8,559 bases of DNA, from NCBI GenBank assembly GCA_028278625.1, contig JANQDY010000154.1:1-8559 (forward strand), in the 5' to 3' direction. Of this stretch, positions 1-6,810 are shown one piece after another. The notes under the pieces are model-generated. The model ran no database searches and was not told where the DNA came from. It worked only from the letters and a program-made list of their open reading frames with translations. The translations under genes and the position numbers were made by a program. How positions within the stretch are numbered: the first letter of the stretch is position 1; every line of letters begins with the position of its first letter. The DNA is from Thermodesulfobacteriota bacterium (GTDB lineage Bacteria; Desulfobacterota; DSM-4660; Desulfatiglandales; Desulfatiglandaceae).

Positions 1-1407
1 AATTGCTATGCCGACGCCCTTCCAACCGTACCCTGCAGGCGCTCGATGTTTACAGGGAGATACACCCTGCCGTTCGCCGGTTGGGGGCCGCTTCGACCAG
101 AAGACACCACCATCTCGGACATTCTCTGGGGGACGGGGGTGCAGACGGCTCTGGTATTCGATACCGCACCCATGCGGTTGCCCAAGTATGGATTCAGCCG
201 GGGTTTTGACTACGTAAAGTTTTCCCACGGACAAGAGCTGGATACCCAATACTTTGAGAACGATCAACTCGCCGGCCTTAATCCCGAAGATTTCTTTGAA
301 GAGCGCAGTAAGAAAGGGATCGATCCCGTCATCGTAGCATCGCTGAAAAGCGAGATGGCGTCCCTTCTGAAACATCGACAACACTGGCGAAGCGACGAAG
401 ACAGCCAAGTTGCCACCGTCATGAAAGACAGCATGAAATATCTGAAGGAAAAGGTGGACCGAACCAAACCCTTTTTCCTCTGGGTGGACTCTTTTGATCC
501 CCATGAGCCCTGGGATCCTCCTTCCGTTTGGGAACCCGACAGAGATTACCTTTATGATCCGGGTTACAAAGGGAAAGATCAAATCCATCCTATCCCCGGC
601 CTCACAAAAGACCGGTTTACGGAAAAAGAACTCCATCACATTCGCATGTTGTATGCAGAGAAAGTCACCCTTGTTGATAAATGGGTGGGGAAACTGCTGG
701 ATAAGATTCGCGACCTGGGCTTCTGGGACAATACGCTCATCATTCTCACGTCAGATCATGGGCAACCCCTTGGCAACGATAAACATGGTCACGGCCTCTT
801 GCGCAAGTCCAGACCGTGGCCTTATGAAGAAATGGCCCATGTCCCTTGTCTTGTTCGGGTGCCGGGTATAGGGGCTGGGAAACGCATAAAATCCTTTATC
901 CAATCCTGTGACGTGGGTCCAACGGTTTTGGATTGGCTCGGCTTTATGAAAAAAAGCGATGAAGCTCGTGAAGGGTTTAAGCTGAAAAGCACGTTGTCCG
1001 CCGAGGATATGACCGGGCAAAGCATTTTACCCCTTGTGACCTCTGAAAAGGATACGCTTCGGGATTTTGCCATTACCGGCTACTACGGTTTTTCATGGAG
1101 CATTGTCACCAACGACTACAGTTATATCCACTGGTTGCCCAACGAGGTCGAAAACACGGAAGAGGTCATCAAAAAGATATACGATAATTTCGGCATGGCA
1201 GTGGGAGAAACAAAAGAAGATCTGCAGAGCGATGATATGTGGACCTGCACGCCCCATGGCGAAATTGAAATCCCGGAAAAGGATGAGCTATATGATCGTC
1301 GTGATGATCCCTTTCAAATGAAAAACATCATCGAAAAAAACCCGGAAGAAGCCAGGGCGCTTTTGAGGAAACTGAAATTGTATATCGGCGAATTGCGTAC
1401 TTTATAG
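1..1407 (+). CDS. Sulfatase-superfamily hydrolase with Thr at the nucleophile position, copy 1 (5' end outside window)
   Basis: This is an alkaline-phosphatase-superfamily (sulfatase-like, COG3119-type) hydrolase. The reading frame is open from base 1, and its first residues NCYADALPTVPCRRSM match residue 47 onward of the complete paralogue at 4779-6323, so about 46 N-terminal residues lie outside the window. The ATG at 46 is internal (the Met of the SMFTGR motif), not the true start. Visible motifs are TVPCRRSMFTGRY (active-site region), FDPHEPWDPP, the metal-binding TSDHG (Asp at codon 252), PYEEMAHVPCLVRVPG, and the C-terminal ELYDRRDDP typical of sulfatases. The catalytic position of C/S-x-P-x-R is Thr (T-V-P-C-R), so formylglycine formation is not expected. 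The substrate is unknown: sulfate ester, phosphodiester and phosphonate ester are all possible. It lies 101 bp upstream of the TRAP binding-protein gene, on the same strand. The two hydrolases share 468 collinear residues without an indel, about 80% identical by hand count. One difference is Cys for Phe in the HVPxLVR segment. Family assignment is firm; activity is uncertain. Confidence 0.9.
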   Translation, partial: NCYADALPTVPCRRSMFTGRYTLPFAGWGPLRPEDTTISDILWGTGVQTALVFDTAPMRLPKYGFSRGFDYVKFSHGQELDTQYFENDQLAGLNPEDFFEERSKKGIDPVIVASLKSEMASLLKHRQHWRSDEDSQVATVMKDSMKYLKEKVDRTKPFFLWVDSFDPHEPWDPPSVWEPDRDYLYDPGYKGKDQIHPIPGLTKDRFTEKELHHIRMLYAEKVTLVDKWVGKLLDKIRDLGFWDNTLIILTSDHGQPLGNDKHGHGLLRKSRPWPYEEMAHVPCLVRVPGIGAGKRIKSFIQSCDVGPTVLDWLGFMKKSDEAREGFKLKSTLSAEDMTGQSILPLVTSEKDTLRDFAITGYYGFSWSIVTNDYSYIHWLPNEVENTEEVIKKIYDNFGMAVGETKEDLQSDDMWTCTPHGEIEIPEKDELYDRRDDPFQMKNIIEKNPEEARALLRKLKLYIGELRTL

Positions 1408-1434
1408 CTTGGAACATTTAGGTGAGCGTAGAAA

Positions 1435-1456
1435 GTAAGGCCCGTCATGGCCTTAC
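1435..1456 (+). other. Intergenic hairpin between hydrolase copy 1 and dctP
   Basis: A perfect 8-bp stem, GTAAGGCC at 1435-1442 pairing with GGCCTTAC at 1449-1456, encloses the 6-nt loop CGTCAT. It lies 27 bp after the hydrolase stop codon. No T-tract follows, so it does not look like a complete intrinsic terminator. It could be an mRNA-stabilising or processing element that sets different expression levels for the hydrolase and the downstream binding protein, which TRAP systems often make in excess over the permease. The role is inferred. Confidence 0.5.
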
Positions 1457-1465
1457 GTTAGGGTC

Positions 1466-1475
1466 GATTCGAATC
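1466..1475. promoter_or_regulatory. 10-bp perfect palindrome upstream of dctP
   Basis: GATTCGAATC is a perfect palindrome 33 bp before the dctP start codon, just after the 1435-1456 hairpin. It might be half of an operator or part of a processing site. A single short palindrome can occur by chance, and I see no second copy nearby. Confidence 0.2.
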
Positions 1476-1508
1476 TTTAATGCCTCAATTTAAGAAAGGA
1501 GAATCATC

Positions 1509-2594
1509 ATGAAACTTACGAAAGCTTTTTTGACCTTCAGTATCCTTTTAGCGCTTGTTTTCTTTGCTGTTCCCGGATCCGCACTTGCGGAAAAGGTAAT
1601 CGAAATCAAGGCGGCCACTTTTCATCCCGTTGCCCATTATCTTACGGATGACGCTTTTAAACGCTATGGGGACGAAGTGGAGAAGCGAACCAATGGAAAG
1701 GTGAAATTCAAGTGGTTCTTTGCCGGGTCACTGGCCAAAGGCCCACAGCTTGTTTCCGCCGTTGAGTCGGGACTTGCCGATATGGCTTTTGGCGGTACGT
1801 GGGCGATTATCCACAAAATGCCCATAACCTCATGGCTGGAATTGCCCTTTGTGATCGATTCGTCTCGTCACGCCGCGGACGTTGCCTGGGATATGTACAT
1901 GCAAATACCCGAAATGCAGAAGGAATATAAAAAGGTTAAATTCCTGGGCTTTTTTAATACTTCCATCTGCCAAATTTCCACTGTGAAAGAAGTGGTGAAA
2001 AACCTGGATGATTTTAAAGGAAAACGAATCGCCACCCCGTCGCCGACCGGCGTAAAAGCAATGAAATACCTCGGCGCCTCACCACAACGGATGATGCCGC
2101 CCGACCTCTATATGGCGGTCCACAGAAACATGATCGACGGCGTCATGTTCCCCATGGCCCCGTTAAGGTCCTACAAGTTAGTGGATCTCTTGGCCAACCA
2201 TACCGTATGTTCCATCTACTGCGGTGCCAATGCCATTATTATGAACAAAAACACGTGGAAGAAACTACCTCCCGATGTCCAAAAAGTTTTCGATGATTTA
2301 AGGCAATCGGTAGGCTCTCTCTGCGGCGAAACACTGACCACCGAATCCGCGTGGGTCCTCGAGGATCTCAAAGCCAGGGGCGACAATGTTTATGTCCTTA
2401 CCGAAGAGGAGAAAGTCCGATGGAAGGAGAAGGTGAAACCGATGTACCAAGAGTGGATCGCCAATCTGAATAAGAGGGGTATGAAGGGCCAGGAGATTTT
2501 CGACAAAATAATGAAAATTGCGGAAGAAAGAAGGAAGAACCCCTACAAAGCCGATGCATGGTGGGGAGAACCGGGTAAAAAGCGCACCAAGTGA
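1509..2594 (+). CDS. dctP: TRAP transporter solute-binding protein, DctP type, with substituted ligand Arg
   Basis: This is the periplasmic solute receptor of a tripartite ATP-independent (TRAP) importer, 361 residues, normal for the family. The ATG is set by AAAGGAGA ending 6 bp upstream. An N-terminal signal peptide (Lys-rich start, hydrophobic core at residues 7-22, SALA cleavage site near residue 27) directs export. The family's central region is clear: DDFKGKRIATPSPTG (168-181), then YLGASPQRMMPPDLYMAVHRNMIDG (188-211), equivalent to the usual LKGLKIRxP...GASPxPM...VYxALQxGxVDG. The Arg of the KIRxP motif, which in characterised DctP proteins such as SiaP anchors the ligand carboxylate, aligns with Ala175 here; the nearest Arg is 173. 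The ligand may therefore not be a simple carboxylate, or may be held differently. The permease gene follows after 98 bp. The C-terminal tail is Lys/Arg-rich. Family assignment is very secure; the ligand is unknown. Confidence 0.95.
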   Translation: MKLTKAFLTFSILLALVFFAVPGSALAEKVIEIKAATFHPVAHYLTDDAFKRYGDEVEKRTNGKVKFKWFFAGSLAKGPQLVSAVESGLADMAFGGTWAIIHKMPITSWLELPFVIDSSRHAADVAWDMYMQIPEMQKEYKKVKFLGFFNTSICQISTVKEVVKNLDDFKGKRIATPSPTGVKAMKYLGASPQRMMPPDLYMAVHRNMIDGVMFPMAPLRSYKLVDLLANHTVCSIYCGANAIIMNKNTWKKLPPDVQKVFDDLRQSVGSLCGETLTTESAWVLEDLKARGDNVYVLTEEEKVRWKEKVKPMYQEWIANLNKRGMKGQEIFDKIMKIAEERRKNPYKADAWWGEPGKKRTK

Positions 2595-2692
2595 ATCAGT
2601 GTAATTGGTTTCGGAGAGCGTTTTTTTTGACCGCGTTTTCTCATCGGTAAATCGATTTTTCACACTTCGGACAGGCAAAAAGGGAAAGTCTC

Positions 2693-4669
2693 ATGAAGGC
2701 AAAAGCGATCGATACATCCGTTGTCAGTGTAGACCGGCATATTTTCAGCCGAAAAATGATGGGTGTCTCTGATACGATGAATCGATATCTGGCCGGGGTC
2801 GCCCGGAGTATGAGTATTTTTGGATCGGCCCTGGTCATGATCATGGCATTTCTGCTGGTTGTGGATGTCATCAGCCGTCACTTCTTCAATTACCCATTGC
2901 CGGGTAGCATAGAACTTGAGCAGTTCATGCTGGCGATCGTCGCTTTTCTGGGGCTTTCGTGGGCCATGGTCAACAACGGCCACGTTCGCGTGGATCTGCT
3001 GGCCGGGAGACTATCCGCGCGGACAAAGACATTTCTGGAGTGTATATTCAGCCTGTTGGGAATGTGCTTTTTCGCGATTGTATCATGGCAGAATGCCGTG
3101 AGGGCAATGGAGGCGTTCGAGGAACAGGAAATCGGCATGGTAACGGGGGTTCCCCTGTGGCCGGTACTGGTCGTCGTTGTTCTGGGAGGTCTGGCCATCA
3201 CCGCGGTTCTTCTCATTAACTATCTGAAGTCTCAGGGCCAATTGATTGATGGTTTTAAAAGGCCGGTGGTGGTGACCCTGTTCGTATATGCGTTGACCCT
3301 TTTAACCCTGTTTTGTCCCGTCATTCTGAAACTGTTTTTGCCTGAATTGGATCTGTTAACGACCGGCATTATGTTTGTGATCGGACTCTTAATTCTCATG
3401 TTCCTCGGATTTCCCATCGCCTTTGCCATGGGGCTTATCGGTTTTTTGGGACTCTGGTATCTCAGATCGGCTGAAGTCGCCATTTCAGTCGTTAAAATGG
3501 CCGCCTACGACAGTGTTGCGGATTACTTTCTTTGCGTGGTCCCTTTCTTTGTTTTGATGGGTATGTTTACCTTTAAGTCGGGGATCAGCAAAGATGCCTA
3601 CAACACTGCCTACAAATTGTTTGGGGCCTTGCCCGGAGGACTGGCCATTTCCACGGTGGCCGGGTGTGGTGCTTTCGCAGCCATTTGCGGGGACAGTTTG
3701 GCCACGGCGGCAACCATGGGATCCGTGTCTCTGCCGGAAATGAAAAAGTACCGTTATCAGGATGCAATGGCCACCGGGGCGCTGGCCGCCGGAGGAACCC
3801 TTGGGATCCTCATCCCGCCCAGTATCGGTTTCATTATTTACTCCTTTATCTCCGAAACAAGCGTGGCCAAGCTTTTTATGGCGGGAATGATTCCCGGAAT
3901 CATACTGGCTGCCATGTTCGCCGGCATCATCTATGTGAGATGCCGAATGAATCCGGCATTGGGACCTTCAGGCCCAAAATTTTCAATGATGGAAAAGTTC
4001 AAGGCCTTAAAAGACGTGTGGATGGTGGTCCTGCTTTTTGTGATCGTCGTTGGCGGGATCTATACGGGGTTTGTGACACCCACCGAGGCGGGCGGTATTG
4101 GCACTGTGGGCGCACTGGTGTGCTCCTTATTTTCCAGGGGTGGGCTATCTTGGAAACGGTTTTGGGAGGCCATGGATACAAGCATGCAGATGACGGCAAT
4201 GATCTTTTGCATCATTATCAGCGTCTCCGTTCTGGGCTATTTCATTGTTGCCACCGAAATTCCCCTGAAAATGTCCGATATGATCGTGGCCATGAATGTG
4301 AACCGGTACGTGGTGTTCTTCGTGGTACTCCTTCTTTACCTTGCTTTGGGTATGGTCATGAACATTATTCCCATGATCATGCTCACCATGCCGATTATAT
4401 TCCCCACCATTCAGGCGTTGGGGTTTGACCCCATCTGGTTCGGTGTTGTCACCGTAATCATGATGGAGATGGGGCAAATCACACCGCCGGTGGGTATCAA
4501 TGTTTTTGTTATATCCGGTGTTGCAAAGGATGTCCCCATGATCACCATTTTCAGGGGCGTGATTCCTTTTCTATTGGCGCAAATAGCGCTGATTATTCTT
4601 CTTGTCCTGTTTCCGGATATTGCACTCTTTTTGGCCAATACCATTAAAACCTTGGCACCCATTGGATGA
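2693..4669 (+). CDS. dctQM: TRAP transporter fused permease, small (DctQ) plus large (DctM) subunits
   Basis: This inner-membrane permease of the TRAP importer combines both membrane subunits in one 658-residue chain, as in SiaQM. Residues about 40-180 are the DctQ part, with about four membrane segments and the signature DVISRHFFNYPLPGSIELEQ...NNGHVRVDLL (58-103). A linker helix at about 191-216 joins it to the DctM part (about 220-650), which has many hydrophobic helices and two repeats of the transport-core signature: AGGTLGILIPPSIGF (366-380) and GQITPPVGINVFVISG (594-609). These pseudo-symmetric re-entrant loops form the ligand and Na+ sites in structurally studied TRAP permeases. The family couples uptake to an ion gradient, usually Na+, using the binding protein encoded just upstream. 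The ATG at 2693 is preceded by AGGGA with 7 bp spacing. Internal Met codons at residues 22, 23 and 29 are alternative starts before the first membrane segment, so the exact N-terminus is less sure. Confidence 0.95.
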   Translation: MKAKAIDTSVVSVDRHIFSRKMMGVSDTMNRYLAGVARSMSIFGSALVMIMAFLLVVDVISRHFFNYPLPGSIELEQFMLAIVAFLGLSWAMVNNGHVRVDLLAGRLSARTKTFLECIFSLLGMCFFAIVSWQNAVRAMEAFEEQEIGMVTGVPLWPVLVVVVLGGLAITAVLLINYLKSQGQLIDGFKRPVVVTLFVYALTLLTLFCPVILKLFLPELDLLTTGIMFVIGLLILMFLGFPIAFAMGLIGFLGLWYLRSAEVAISVVKMAAYDSVADYFLCVVPFFVLMGMFTFKSGISKDAYNTAYKLFGALPGGLAISTVAGCGAFAAICGDSLATAATMGSVSLPEMKKYRYQDAMATGALAAGGTLGILIPPSIGFIIYSFISETSVAKLFMAGMIPGIILAAMFAGIIYVRCRMNPALGPSGPKFSMMEKFKALKDVWMVVLLFVIVVGGIYTGFVTPTEAGGIGTVGALVCSLFSRGGLSWKRFWEAMDTSMQMTAMIFCIIISVSVLGYFIVATEIPLKMSDMIVAMNVNRYVVFFVVLLLYLALGMVMNIIPMIMLTMPIIFPTIQALGFDPIWFGVVTVIMMEMGQITPPVGINVFVISGVAKDVPMITIFRGVIPFLLAQIALIILLVLFPDIALFLANTIKTLAPIG

Positions 4670-4697
4670 TCGAAGCACTCCCTTTTTCAAATGGGGT

Positions 4698-4725
4698 TTC
4701 ATGAAAAAACATGAACGCAGTTCAT
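4698..4725. promoter_or_regulatory. Overlapping inverted repeats upstream of hydrolase copy 2
   Basis: Two inverted repeats share a central arm. TTCATG (4698-4703) pairs with CATGAA (4710-4715) across six A residues. ATGAAC (4711-4716) pairs perfectly with GTTCAT (4720-4725) across GCA. Because the middle arm CATGAAC can pair with either neighbour, the RNA could form two mutually exclusive hairpins, or the DNA could hold three half-sites for a dimeric regulator. The element sits in the 109-bp gap between the permease stop and the hydrolase start. The bases are certain; the role is inferred. Confidence 0.4.
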
Positions 4726-4778
4726 CCCGAAAAATCTCTAAACAATACGGGAGTTGAAAAACAGATTAAGGAGATAAT

Positions 4779-6323
4779 ATGAAAAACAAAGAGATTAAAA
4801 ACGTCATTGTAGTTGTTGCCGACACGCTTCAATATGATTACCTGGGCTGTTACGGCAACGACTGGATCCGAACACCCAATTATGACAGATTCGCATTGCA
4901 GTCGACCCTGTTTGAGAACTGTTATGCCGACGCCCTTCCCACCGTTCCCTGCAGGCGCTCCATGCTGACCGGAAGATATACGCTGCCGTTTGTGGGTTGG
5001 GCGCCTTTGCTGCCCGAAGACACGACCGTCCCGGACATTCTCTGGGGGACGGGCGTGCAGACGGCCCTGGTATTCGATACCGCGCCCATGCGGTTGCCCA
5101 AGTATGGATTCAACCGTGGCTTTGACTACGTAAAATTCTCTCACGGGCAGGAGCTGGATACCCAGTACTTTGAAAATGATCAACTTTTCGGTTTCCAACC
5201 TGACGACTTCATCGAAGAGCGCAGCACCAAAGGGATAGATCCCGCCATCGTGACATCGCTCAAAAGCGAATTGGCGTCTCTCCTGAAACACCGGCAGCAT
5301 TGGCGAAGCGACGAAGATACGCAAGTGGCAACCGTGATGAAAGACAGTATGCGATATCTGGAAGAAGAGGTGGATCGAACCAAGCCGTTTTTCCTCTGGG
5401 TGGATTCCTTTGATCCCCATGAACCATGGGATCCTCCGTCGGTTTGGAATCCCGATATGGACTATCTCTATGACCCCGGCTACAAGGGAAAAGATCAAAT
5501 CGTTCCCATACCCGGCATCATCGGGGATCGATTCACCGAAGAAGAACTGCACCACATCCGCATGCTATATGCCGAAAAAGTTACGCTTGTGGATAAATGG
5601 GTGGGAAAACTTCTCGACAAGGTTAGAGAGCTGGGTTTTTGGGATAACACCCTCATTATTCTCACATCGGATCACGGACAACCTTTGGGCAACGGAAAAT
5701 ATGGCCACGGTCTCATGCGAAAATTCAGACCATGGCCTTATGAAGAGATGGCGCATGTCCCGTTTCTTGTGAGGATGCCTGGTATCAGCGAAGGAAAACG
5801 CATAAAATCCCTCATCCAGACCTGTGATATGGGACCGACGATTCTTGACTGGCTCGGCTATCTAACCAAAAGCGAAGAAGCTCGTGAAGGTTTCAAACTT
5901 AAGAGCACCCTTTCCGGCGAAGAGATGACCGGCAAAACCATTTTACCCCTTGTATCCGGTGAAGATGATAAAATTCGGGATTTCGCCATTACCGGCTTCT
6001 ATGGATTTTCCTGGAGCATTGTCACCGATGACCACAGCTATATTCATTGGCTTCCCAACGAATGTGACACCACTGAAGAAGCCATCTCAAAGATTTATGA
6101 CAGTGGCGGTATGGCCGGCGGTGAAGCGACCAAAGACCTGCAGAACGAAGATATGTGGACGTGTACGCCACACAGTGAGATAACGATTCCGCAAAAGGAC
6201 GAATTGTATGATCGGCGTGAGGATCCCTACCAACTCAACAACATCATTGAAAAGAAACCGGAAGAAGCCAAGGAACTGCTGAGAAAGCTGCGGTTGTTCA
6301 TCGGCGAGTTGCGTACTTTGTAG
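4779..6323 (+). CDS. Sulfatase-superfamily hydrolase with Thr at the nucleophile position, copy 2 (complete)
   Basis: This complete 514-residue alkaline-phosphatase-superfamily hydrolase is the intact paralogue of the gene at the window start. The ATG is preceded by AAGGAG with 5 bp spacing. The N-terminus begins directly with the core beta strand and metal site (KNVIVVVADTLQYDYLGCYGN, Asp15) and has no signal peptide, so the enzyme should be cytoplasmic. Residues 55-66, T-V-P-C-R-R-S-M-L-T-G-R, occupy the sulfatase C/S-x-P-x-R...TGR motif. Thr55 takes the place of the Cys/Ser converted to formylglycine, and Cys58 sits two residues before Arg60, not at the modified position. Asp298-His299 in TSDHG and the VDSFDPHEPW segment complete the expected core, and the C-terminus carries ELYDRREDP. 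Thr nucleophiles are known in other branches of the superfamily (NPP phosphodiesterases, phosphonoacetate hydrolase, LtaS, EptA/MCR), so phospho- or phosphonate-ester hydrolysis is a real alternative to sulfate-ester cleavage. It follows the TRAP permease, and a strong hairpin follows it. Confidence 0.93.
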   Translation: MKNKEIKNVIVVVADTLQYDYLGCYGNDWIRTPNYDRFALQSTLFENCYADALPTVPCRRSMLTGRYTLPFVGWAPLLPEDTTVPDILWGTGVQTALVFDTAPMRLPKYGFNRGFDYVKFSHGQELDTQYFENDQLFGFQPDDFIEERSTKGIDPAIVTSLKSELASLLKHRQHWRSDEDTQVATVMKDSMRYLEEEVDRTKPFFLWVDSFDPHEPWDPPSVWNPDMDYLYDPGYKGKDQIVPIPGIIGDRFTEEELHHIRMLYAEKVTLVDKWVGKLLDKVRELGFWDNTLIILTSDHGQPLGNGKYGHGLMRKFRPWPYEEMAHVPFLVRMPGISEGKRIKSLIQTCDMGPTILDWLGYLTKSEEAREGFKLKSTLSGEEMTGKTILPLVSGEDDKIRDFAITGFYGFSWSIVTDDHSYIHWLPNECDTTEEAISKIYDSGGMAGGEATKDLQNEDMWTCTPHSEITIPQKDELYDRREDPYQLNNIIEKKPEEAKELLRKLRLFIGELRTL

Positions 6324-6339
6324 GATCGTCGGCGAGTTG
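6301..6339. repeat. Short direct repeat spanning the hydrolase stop codon
   Basis: TCGGCGAGTTG occurs at 6301-6311, inside the last codons of the hydrolase, and again at 6329-6339, just after its stop codon, with a 28-bp period. It looks like a small tandem duplication of the gene's 3' end. Copy 1 has no equivalent second unit after its stop. No function is evident. Confidence 0.5.
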
Positions 6340-6350
6340 TATTCCCCTTA

Positions 6351-6395
6351 GGATCGGCTTTGACAAGAAAGCCGATCCGCGGCGAATCTTTATTT
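6351..6395 (+). terminator. Probable intrinsic terminator after hydrolase copy 2
   Basis: A perfect 11-bp stem, GGATCGGCTTT at 6351-6361 pairing with AAAGCCGATCC at 6368-6378, encloses the 6-nt loop GACAAG. A moderately T-rich stretch, TCTTTATTT at 6387-6395, follows. The stem is the strongest hairpin I found in the window and lies 27 bp after the hydrolase stop codon. The T-run does not directly abut the stem, so termination may be partial. It likely separates the hydrolase/TRAP block from the redox block. Confidence 0.65.
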
Positions 6396-6402
6396 GAATG
6401 GG

Positions 6403-6417
6403 TGTTTCGCAGAAACA
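6403..6417. promoter_or_regulatory. 15-bp inverted repeat upstream of the CPHC thioredoxin-like gene
   Basis: TGTTTCGCAGAAACA is a perfect 6-3-6 inverted repeat, 24 bp before the ATG at 6442. It has the same architecture and the same GCA spacer as the repeat at 4711-4725 (ATGAACGCAGTTCAT), although the arms differ. It could be an operator or a small hairpin near the leader of the redox genes. The role is inferred, and chance occurrence is possible. Confidence 0.3.
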
Positions 6418-6441
6418 AAAAGGGATTATAGAGAGGTTTTT

Positions 6442-6756
6442 ATGGAAGTGTGCAATCTAACCGACAAGGATTATGACGAGCAAATCGCTGCCACGGAAAG
6501 GGGCCTTCTTCTCTTTCACAAGAAATTGTGCCCGCACTGTCTTAATATGAAAAAGGTTATTGATAAGTTCGTAGCCGCAACCGGGGAAACCGTTTCGGTC
6601 ATGTATATGGACAGCGAGGAAAATCCCCGAGGCATGCAGTCCCTTGGCGTTCAAAAAGTGCCCACTCTTGTGGTTGTTAAAAAAGGAAAGGCTGCCGTTG
6701 TCAAAACGGGCCTTATGAATCCCAGGGAGTTGGCGGCTTTGTATCGAGATGCTTAA
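6442..6756 (+). CDS. Small thioredoxin-fold protein with CPHC active site
   Basis: A 104-residue thiol-disulfide protein of thioredoxin size. The ATG at 6442 is preferred because GAGAGG lies 5 bp upstream and the protein then begins at the family's usual first strand; an in-frame ATG at 6394 would add 16 residues without homology support and overlaps the inverted repeat at 6403-6417. The active-site region is LLLFHKKLCPHCLNMKKV, with C30-P-H-C33. The thioredoxin cis-proline is present in KVPTLVVVKKGK (Pro74). It departs from classical thioredoxin (VDFWAxWCGPC): the Trp before the first Cys is Leu, the buried Asp of VDFWA is Leu, and CGPC is replaced by CPHC, the dipeptide found in DsbA. No signal peptide is visible, so a cytoplasmic location is expected. 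The reductase-like flavoprotein gene follows after 54 bp, so the two probably form a redox pair. The final electron acceptor is unknown. Confidence 0.88.
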   Translation: MEVCNLTDKDYDEQIAATERGLLLFHKKLCPHCLNMKKVIDKFVAATGETVSVMYMDSEENPRGMQSLGVQKVPTLVVVKKGKAAVVKTGLMNPRELAALYRDA

Positions 6757-6810
6757 GAAGCTTTTCTCATTTTCACGGCCGATGATACAAATCAACCGGG
6801 AGTGAATACA

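Noticed and set aside
46..1407. ATG at 46 as the true start of hydrolase copy 1
   Set aside because: The frame is open upstream to base 1 and the upstream residues match the paralogue; this Met is inside the active-site motif.
2586..2628. Intrinsic terminator after dctP, suggested by a run of eight T at 2621-2628
   Set aside because: Only a weak 5-bp stem (ACCAA with TTGGT) with a 14-nt loop lies upstream, and it does not abut the T-run; the permease should be co-transcribed.
3664..4428. Forward alternative-frame open frame of 254 codons within the permease gene
   Set aside because: It lies wholly inside the DctM region, and its composition (Gly/Arg/His-rich) is that of a frame-shifted membrane protein gene.
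4754..4780. Sigma-70-like promoter TTGAAA with TAATAT before hydrolase copy 2
   Set aside because: The spacing is only 15 bp and the -10 match overlaps the start codon, so the transcript would start inside the gene; the sequence is better explained by the ribosome-binding site.
4722..5555. Long reverse-strand open frame (277 codons) opposite hydrolase copy 2
   Set aside because: It overlaps a conserved coding gene on the opposite strand and its translation shows no recognisable domain; it is a shadow frame.
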